Assembly (NCBI GenBank): GCA_030603695.1
Contig: JAUVXF010000027.1
Span: forward strand, 1-37,204
Direction: 5' to 3'
DNA from: Natronohydrobacter sp.
Lineage (GTDB): Bacteria; Pseudomonadota; Alphaproteobacteria; Rhodobacterales; Rhodobacteraceae
Length of the DNA stretch: 37,204 bases
The notes beneath the pieces are model-generated. The model was not told where the DNA came from. It saw only the letters and a list, made by a program, of their open reading frames with translations, and searched no databases. The stretch's first letter is position 1, and each line of letters starts with the position of its first letter. The translations under genes and the position numbers were made by a program. Of the stretch, positions 32,701 to 37,204 are shown in pieces.

Positions 32701-32765
32701 GAGACAAGAACACGGGACTGAAGCAGGCAGGGCATATATAGTGCGCCCTTGCGATCATGCACGCC

Positions 32766-34157
32766 TTATGCAACGGCTGATTGCCCCAGCGACACCCGAT
32801 TGCGCCCCCCGGTCTTTGACAGGCGCAAGGCTTGGTCTGCATGATCCAGCAATTTGCGAATTTTCTCTACCACTGTACAAGCCCCATCCGCCCGGCCCGG
32901 CTGGTGCACCGTCACCCCGATAGAGGCCGTGATCAGCAGCTTATACCCCCCTTGTGTCAGCACAAAGGGCCGCTCTTCAATCTGCTGGCGGATCGCCTCG
33001 GCCATCTGATGTGCTTGTGCCGCGCCAATCGCGGGCAGGATCACCAGAAACTCTTCCCCGCCGAAGCGGGCCAGAACATCACTTGCCCCCAAATGCGCCC
33101 CAAGGCGCGTGGCCAGTTCCACCAGCACTTCATCGCCCGCACTATGGCCGAAATTGTCATTCACCCGCTTGAAGTTATCCAGATCAACCATCAACAGCCC
33201 AAAGCCGCCGCCGCCCTGCGCTTGCTCTGCCACCAGATCAGACAGGCGCGACATGGCGTAGCGGCGGTTGAACAGCCCTGTCAGCGGATCACGCGCGGCC
33301 AAATCCAACTCTGCCCCCAAAGCGCGGCGCATCGCATCATAGCGGCGCTTGCGCGCCAGCAGGGCGGCCATGCGCAGGCGCAGTTCCGCCGTGTCCAGCG
33401 GCAGGCGCATCACATCTTCTGCGCCCATATCCAGCATCATCGCGGGCGATAGCGGGCATTCAGGCCCCAATAGCACCAGCTTGGGAACATGCCGGATTGC
33501 AGGCCGTGCGCGCAATTCCGTTATCAGTTGCAACCCGCCTTGCGCCAACACTTCGGGCGACAGCACCAGCAGATCGGGCATAGGCCCGCCCGGCGGCAAG
33601 GCCAACACATCCGGCAGCGCCAAAACACGGTCACACAGCCCGCAATCAAGGGGGGTCTTGCCCCGCTCATGGCCGGGGCGTGGCCCAACCATCACCACAT
33701 GTGCAGGGCCGTAAAACTGCGCCGCAGCTTCGGCCAGCCCCATGCGCAGCATTGGGGTTGCTTGGGTCTGATACTCGGCCTCTGCTGCGCCGTGGTGCAG
33801 CAACACGCGAATGCGTGACAGCAAATATGGCTCGTCCATGGGTTTGCGGAAAATATCATCCGCGCCGGCAGAGAGCGCAGATAGCCGCAAGGCCCGCCCG
33901 ACATCTGCCGAAAACAGGATGACCGGAATATGCGCGGTTTTCGGATCGGCCCGCAATCTGGCGCAAATCTCTGGCCCTGTGGCATCGGGCAGCGCGCATT
34001 CCATCACAATCAGATCGGGCCTTTCAGCGCGCGCCAGTTCCAGCGCCTCTGCGCCCGTGCTGGCATGCAGTGTCTGGTAACAGGCCGATGCCAGCCTGAC
34101 GCGCAGCACCATGCGGCTTAGCAGCATGTCATCCACCACAAGTATGCGACCGGACAT
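32766..34157 (-). CDS. PleD-type diguanylate cyclase (REC-REC-GGDEF)
   Basis: A 463-residue protein. Receiver 1 covers residues 4-120 (ILVVDDMLLSR, switch Lys105 in FRKPMD), degenerate receiver 2 about 150-268, and GGDEF about 285-450, with GGEEF at 366-370, the DPLTGLFNRRY start and DNFKRVNDNFGHSAGDEVL. It makes cyclic di-GMP in the cytoplasm. Two oddities are visible. The phospho-acceptor position holds Glu53 (LIVMECALPD) where PleD has Asp53. The product-inhibition I-site RxxD reads GASD (357-360), lacking the Arg. Both would favour a constantly active enzyme. It is divergent from a DUF3572 gene, as often in Rhodobacterales. Confidence 0.93.
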   Translation of the reverse strand: MSGRILVVDDMLLSRMVLRVRLASACYQTLHASTGAEALELARAERPDLIVMECALPDATGPEICARLRADPKTAHIPVILFSADVGRALRLSALSAGADDIFRKPMDEPYLLSRIRVLLHHGAAEAEYQTQATPMLRMGLAEAAAQFYGPAHVVMVGPRPGHERGKTPLDCGLCDRVLALPDVLALPPGGPMPDLLVLSPEVLAQGGLQLITELRARPAIRHVPKLVLLGPECPLSPAMMLDMGAEDVMRLPLDTAELRLRMAALLARKRRYDAMRRALGAELDLAARDPLTGLFNRRYAMSRLSDLVAEQAQGGGGFGLLMVDLDNFKRVNDNFGHSAGDEVLVELATRLGAHLGASDVLARFGGEEFLVILPAIGAAQAHQMAEAIRQQIEERPFVLTQGGYKLLITASIGVTVHQPGRADGACTVVEKIRKLLDHADQALRLSKTGGRNRVSLGQSAVA

Positions 34158-34246
34158 TGTGCGATTTCCCCAACGAGCTTAAGATACAGTCAACAATACC
34201 TTACAGTGGTTAACAAACCCTTTCATATTTACCGGGGATTTTAACA

Positions 34247-34540
34247 ATGACCGAAGATCAGGCCGAAACCATTGGCCTTGTCACCCTTGGCTGGCTCTGC
34301 GGCCAAGAAGACCTGTTGCCAGTCTTTCTGGCCGCCAGCGGGGCCACGCTGGCGGATTTGCAGGCCGGGCTATCCGCCAGCGGCGGGCCAGATCGGGCCG
34401 TTATGGTGGCCGTGCTGGATTTCGTGCTGATGCAGGATGAAACCGTCATCGCCGCCGCACAGGCGCAAGACTTGCGCGCAGAGAAGCTGGTCATGGCCCA
34501 TGCGCTTTTATCCGGCGCAGCCCAGATGCATTGGACATAG
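34247..34540 (+). CDS. DUF3572 family protein
   Basis: A 97-residue helical protein: DQAETIGLVTLGWLCGQEDL, LPVFLAASGATLADLQAGL and AVLDFVLMQDETVIAAAQAQ. This is the DUF3572 pattern of alphaproteobacteria, usually found next to pleD-like genes. It has no signal or membrane segment. It starts 89 bp from the divergent diguanylate cyclase and ends 99 bp before aspS. Function unknown. Confidence 0.85.
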   Translation: MTEDQAETIGLVTLGWLCGQEDLLPVFLAASGATLADLQAGLSASGGPDRAVMVAVLDFVLMQDETVIAAAQAQDLRAEKLVMAHALLSGAAQMHWT

Positions 34541-34639
34541 CAGGCGCGCAGCCCCGCAACATGACTTCGGGCCTTGACTTCTGGCCGCGCAGATTGTGTA
34601 TCGCGGCATTCGACAGTCTTGCAGATAAAAGGGGCCATC

Positions 34640-36421
34640 ATGCACGCCTATCGCAGCCATACTTGCGCCGACCTGAACGCCACCCATGTGGGCGAAACCG
34701 TGCGCCTGTCGGGTTGGGTGCACCGCATCCGCGACCATGGGGGCGTGCTGTTCATTGATCTTCGCGATCATTACGGCATCACACAGGTTCTGGCCGATAG
34801 CGATTCTCCCGCCTTTGGCGCGATAGAGAAATTGCGCGCCGAATATTGCATCCGCATTGAAGGCACAGTGAAAGCCCGCGATGCGGCCTTGGTGAATGCC
34901 AAACTGCCCACAGGTGCGATAGAAGTGTATATCCGCAAGATGGATATTCTGGGCGCGGCAGATGATCTGCCCTTGCCCGTGTTCGGCGAACCCGATTACC
35001 CCGAAGAAACACGCCTGTCCTACCGCTTTCTGGATTTGCGGCGCGAGGGGTTGCACGCCAATATGATGCTGCGTTCCAATGTCGTGCGCTCCATGCGCCA
35101 GCGCATGTGGGATACGGGGTTTACCGAATTTCAGACGCCGATCATCACCGCCTCCAGCCCTGAAGGCGCGCGGGATTTCCTTGTGCCGTCGCGCCTGCAT
35201 CCGGGCAAGTTTTACGCGCTGCCCCAAGCGCCGCAGCAGTTCAAACAGTTGATCATGGTGTCGGGCTTTGACCGTTATTTCCAGATCGCGCCCTGTTTCC
35301 GCGATGAAGACCCGCGCGCAGACCGCTCTCCCACAGATTTCTACCAGCTGGATGTGGAGATGAGCTTTGTCGAGCAAGAGGATGTTTTCGCCGCCGTTGG
35401 CCCTGTGCTGCAAGGCGTGTTCGAGGAATTTGGCGCAGGCAAGAAGGTTGATCCCTGCACCGATTGGCCGCGCATCCCCTATGCCGAATCGCTGTTGAAA
35501 TACGGCTCTGACAAGCCAGACCTGCGCAACCCGATTGAAATGCAGGTGGTGTCTGAGCATTTCCGCGGCTCTGGTTTTGCCATTTTCGCCAAGCTGTTGG
35601 AAAATGAGGGCACAGAAATTCGCGCCATCCCCGCCCCCACAGGTGGCAGCCGCAAATTCTGCGACCGCATGAATGCCTTTGCCCAAGCCCAAGGGCTGCC
35701 GGGGATGGGGTATATTTTCTGGCGCGCGGGCGATGACGGGCTGGAAGCGGCAGGCCCTCTGGCCAAGAATATCGGGCCAGAGCGCACAGAGGCCATTCGC
35801 CAGCAGCTTGGCCTTGGCGAAGGCGATGCCGCCTTTTTCCTTGGCGGCAAGCCCGCGCAGTTTCAATCCGTGGCCGCCAAGGCCCGCGACGAAATCGGGC
35901 GCGAATTGGGGCTGGTGGATGAAAACCGCTTCGCCTTTGCGTGGATCGTGGATTTCCCGATGTATGAGGCCGATCCCGAGTCCGGCAAGATTGATTTCAG
36001 CCATAACCCGTTTTCCATGCCCCAAGGCGGGATAGAGGCGCTTGCGGGCGATCCTTTGGCGGTGAAGGGCTATCAGTATGATCTGGCCTGCAATGGCTAT
36101 GAATTGCTGTCGGGTGCGATCCGCAATCACAAGCCTGAAATCATGTATCGCGCGTTCGAGCTTGCGGGCTATCCGAATTCCGAAGTCGACAAGCGCTTTG
36201 GCGGTATGGTCAAGGCGTTCAAATTCGGCGCGCCCCCCCATGGCGGCTGCGCAGCCGGGATTGACCGGATTGTGATGCTGCTGGCGGATGAGGCGAATAT
36301 TCGTCAGGTCATCATGTTCCCCATGACCCAGCGCGCCGAAGATTTGCTGCTCAAAGCGCCATCAGACCCGACAAACGAGCAATTGCGCGAATTGGGGCTG
36401 CGCTTGGCGCCGAAAGACTGA
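34640..36421 (+). CDS. aspS: Aspartyl-tRNA synthetase
   Basis: A 593-residue class II synthetase. The N-terminal anticodon-binding OB fold has [20 protein letters not shown]. Motif 2 is [20 protein letters not shown], and motif 3 is [20 protein letters not shown]. The bacterial GAD insertion lies in the middle (about 300-420, [20 protein letters not shown]). His28 in WVHR fits the position linked to relaxed (Asp/Asn) tRNA recognition in other bacteria, so this may be a non-discriminating enzyme needing GatCAB; that is inference. ATG 34640 follows AAAGGGGCC; an upstream frame to 34574 lacks support. A tandem repeat follows 38 bp after the stop. Confidence 0.97.
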   Translation: MHAYRSHTCADLNATHVGETVRLSGWVHRIRDHGGVLFIDLRDHYGITQVLADSDSPAFGAIEKLRAEYCIRIEGTVKARDAALVNAKLPTGAIEVYIRKMDILGAADDLPLPVFGEPDYPEETRLSYRFLDLRREGLHANMMLRSNVVRSMRQRMWDTGFTEFQTPIITASSPEGARDFLVPSRLHPGKFYALPQAPQQFKQLIMVSGFDRYFQIAPCFRDEDPRADRSPTDFYQLDVEMSFVEQEDVFAAVGPVLQGVFEEFGAGKKVDPCTDWPRIPYAESLLKYGSDKPDLRNPIEMQVVSEHFRGSGFAIFAKLLENEGTEIRAIPAPTGGSRKFCDRMNAFAQAQGLPGMGYIFWRAGDDGLEAAGPLAKNIGPERTEAIRQQLGLGEGDAAFFLGGKPAQFQSVAAKARDEIGRELGLVDENRFAFAWIVDFPMYEADPESGKIDFSHNPFSMPQGGIEALAGDPLAVKGYQYDLACNGYELLSGAIRNHKPEIMYRAFELAGYPNSEVDKRFGGMVKAFKFGAPPHGGCAAGIDRIVMLLADEANIRQVIMFPMTQRAEDLLLKAPSDPTNEQLRELGLRLAPKD

Positions 36422-36459
36422 CATAGGTAAGGGCAGCGTGACATCGCGCCGCCCATGCC

Positions 36460-36675
36460 CTGACCCCAAGGCAGCCACTGCTTGCGCCACAGGCAGCCTT
36501 GCGGATTAACCCTGTGCAACATGCCCGATCCGCGCCGCCCTGCCAGCCCAAGGCCGCCAGAAGCGCCACCCTGACCCCAAGGCAGCCACAGCTTGCGCCA
36601 CAGGCAGCCTTGCGGATTAACCTTGTGCAACATGCCCGATCCGCGCCGCCCTGCCAGCCCAAAGCCGCCCAAAGC
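36460..36675. repeat. Two copies of a 111-bp tandem repeat
   Basis: Copy 1 begins with CTGACCCCAAGGCAGCCAC at 36460 and copy 2 at 36571; they differ at only a few bases (for example ACTGCTTGCG against ACAGCTTGCG, and TTAACCCTG against TTAACCTTG). The 111-bp period equals 37 codons, so long frames stay open on both strands. The rest of the aspS downstream region (36422-36767) shows no other gene. Confidence 0.9.
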
Positions 36676-36767
36676 GGCAGCCATTGACCCGGCCTTGCGC
36701 GACATGGCCAAAAGGCGCGTGCGGCGCTGCGTCCCTACCCCGGCAGCACGCGCCGCACAGCGCCCCT

Positions 36768-37094
36768 TCAGAGTGCGGGTTGCGCCCGCAATCTGTCGCG
36801 CAGCATCACCGCAAGCTCTGTAAACCGCTCCAGATGCTGGGCGCGCGCGACCGCTGCCAACAAATCCTGATCCCCCATGCTGCGCGCGATCCCTTCGATG
36901 AATTGCAGCGCATAGCCCCGCCGCACCCCCTGTTCGCCCAGTTGCAGCAAATCCAGCGCCAGATACAGATCATCGCGCAGGGCGGTACTGCTATATGCGG
37001 CCTGTGTGCTGCCATCACAGGGCAGGCGCAGGGCAAAGAATGTCGGTGCCAAAATAGCACGGAAATGGGCGATACTGCTAGGGCCCGTGGACAT
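36768..37094 (-). pseudogene. Hypothetical gene, 5' end disrupted by IS insertion
   Basis: A minus-strand frame of 108 residues with natural composition (DDLYLALDLLQLGEQGVRRG, then YALQFIEGIARSMGDQDLLA and AAVARAQHLERFTELAVML). It is helical, with no signal or membrane segment and no family I know. Its only available start (ATG 37094) lies inside the terminal repeat of the insertion sequence that begins at 37081. So the first five residues come from the element and the original 5' part is lost or displaced. No ribosome site is present. It may be a dead fragment, or still expressed from IS-borne signals. Confidence 0.5.
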
Positions 37095-37204
37095 TCATCG
37101 TGAAGCGATGATGGCAGCTGCGAGATGCCAGTTGGCAGCATAGCTAGACGCTGTTTTTTCGTATCGGGTTGCTATGGCTCTGAATTCCTTGATCTTTGCG
37201 AAGA
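37081..37204 (-). mobile_element. IS5-family (IS427-like) insertion sequence, one end
   Basis: The candidate element end begins GGGCCCGTGGACA at 37081, directly after GCTA (37077-37080), which fits a TA-type target duplication of IS427-group elements. The transposase C-terminus follows on the minus strand. The rest of the element lies outside the window to the right. Confidence 0.65.
37095..37204 (-). CDS. IS5-family transposase, C-terminal part
   Basis: The frame enters from the right window edge and ends at TGA 37097-37095. The visible 36 residues are FAKIKEFRAIATRYEKTASS, then YAANWHLAAAIIASR. This matches the conserved end of IS427/IS5-group DDE transposases (F-x-K-I-K-x-x-R-x-I-A-T-R-Y-x-K-T, then AAxxxLAA). 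The catalytic DDE residues are outside the window, so whether the enzyme is intact cannot be judged. Confidence 0.8.
   Translation of the reverse strand, partial: FAKIKEFRAIATRYEKTASSYAANWHLAAAIIASR

Noticed and set aside
34508-36241. Long minus-strand open frame of 577 codons
   Set aside because: It is antisense to aspS, whose identity is certain.
36460-36675. CRISPR array
   Set aside because: The repeats are 111 bp, contiguous and without unique spacers, and no cas gene is nearby.
36304-36711. Minus-strand frame of 135 codons over the 111-bp repeats as a gene
   Set aside because: Its openness is explained by the repeat period being a multiple of three. It overlaps the end of aspS and has no ribosome site, so it is kept as a finding and not annotated.

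Overview
The window looks like chromosomal DNA of a Rhodobacteraceae (Rhodobacterales, Alphaproteobacteria) species. This rests on the high GC content, a porin of the rhodobacterial general-porin type, a GTP cyclohydrolase II with a degenerate RibB-like N-terminal half, a DUF3572 gene next to a PleD-type diguanylate cyclase, and a sulfite dehydrogenase of the SoeABC type. No rRNA or tRNA gene was seen. Taxonomy is inferred from gene content, not computed.

Region 1 (1-2.75 kb) is the end of a prophage or prophage remnant on the + strand. It holds a LamG-like tail protein that enters from the left, a one-TM holin-like protein, an M15 peptidase endolysin, and an overlapping pair that looks like i-spanin and o-spanin. 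A 12-bp inverted repeat closes it.

Region 2 (2.75-16.9 kb) is accessory. It starts with a catabolic pair (class II aldolase and SAF-domain dehydrogenase) divergent from a LysR regulator. Next comes a scar of dead DNA (6.2-7.1 kb) where a histidine-kinase fragment abuts an IS66 transposase fragment. A secreted poly-acidic protein follows, then a cluster of LysR regulator, DUF4242 protein, ketopantoate-reductase-like enzyme, DUF3303 protein and LuxR-type regulator, with a 20-bp palindrome between the last two. A minus-strand operon (one-TM protein, TPR protein, GNAT-like protein) lies divergent from a TetR gene. A gene-poor stretch (15.3-16.2 kb) and a VapBC toxin-antitoxin pair end the region.

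Region 3 (17-24.7 kb) is mostly core. It contains a porin, an entericidin-like lipoprotein, a short secreted porin-like protein with pentapeptide repeats, YggS, an L,D-transpeptidase-fold protein, RibA, an OmpR-type response regulator, a possible small RNA, exonuclease III, a CnoX-like thioredoxin, a LON-domain protein and a Trm112-like protein.

Region 4 (24.9-30.6 kb) has soeABC on the minus strand (cytoplasm-facing oxidation of sulfite to sulfate, electrons to quinone), then a NUDIX hydrolase and a DUF983 membrane protein.

Region 5 (30.8-37.2 kb) has a stress-type cluster (EF-hand protein, ECF sigma factor, putative anti-sigma factor, periplasmic metal-sensor-like protein). After it come a diguanylate cyclase with Glu at the usual phospho-Asp position and no Arg in its I-site, a DUF3572 gene, aspS, a 111-bp in-phase tandem repeat, a short gene with a disrupted 5' end, and an IS5-family element running out of the window. 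I found no clearly new defence system; the most original items are listed as findings.
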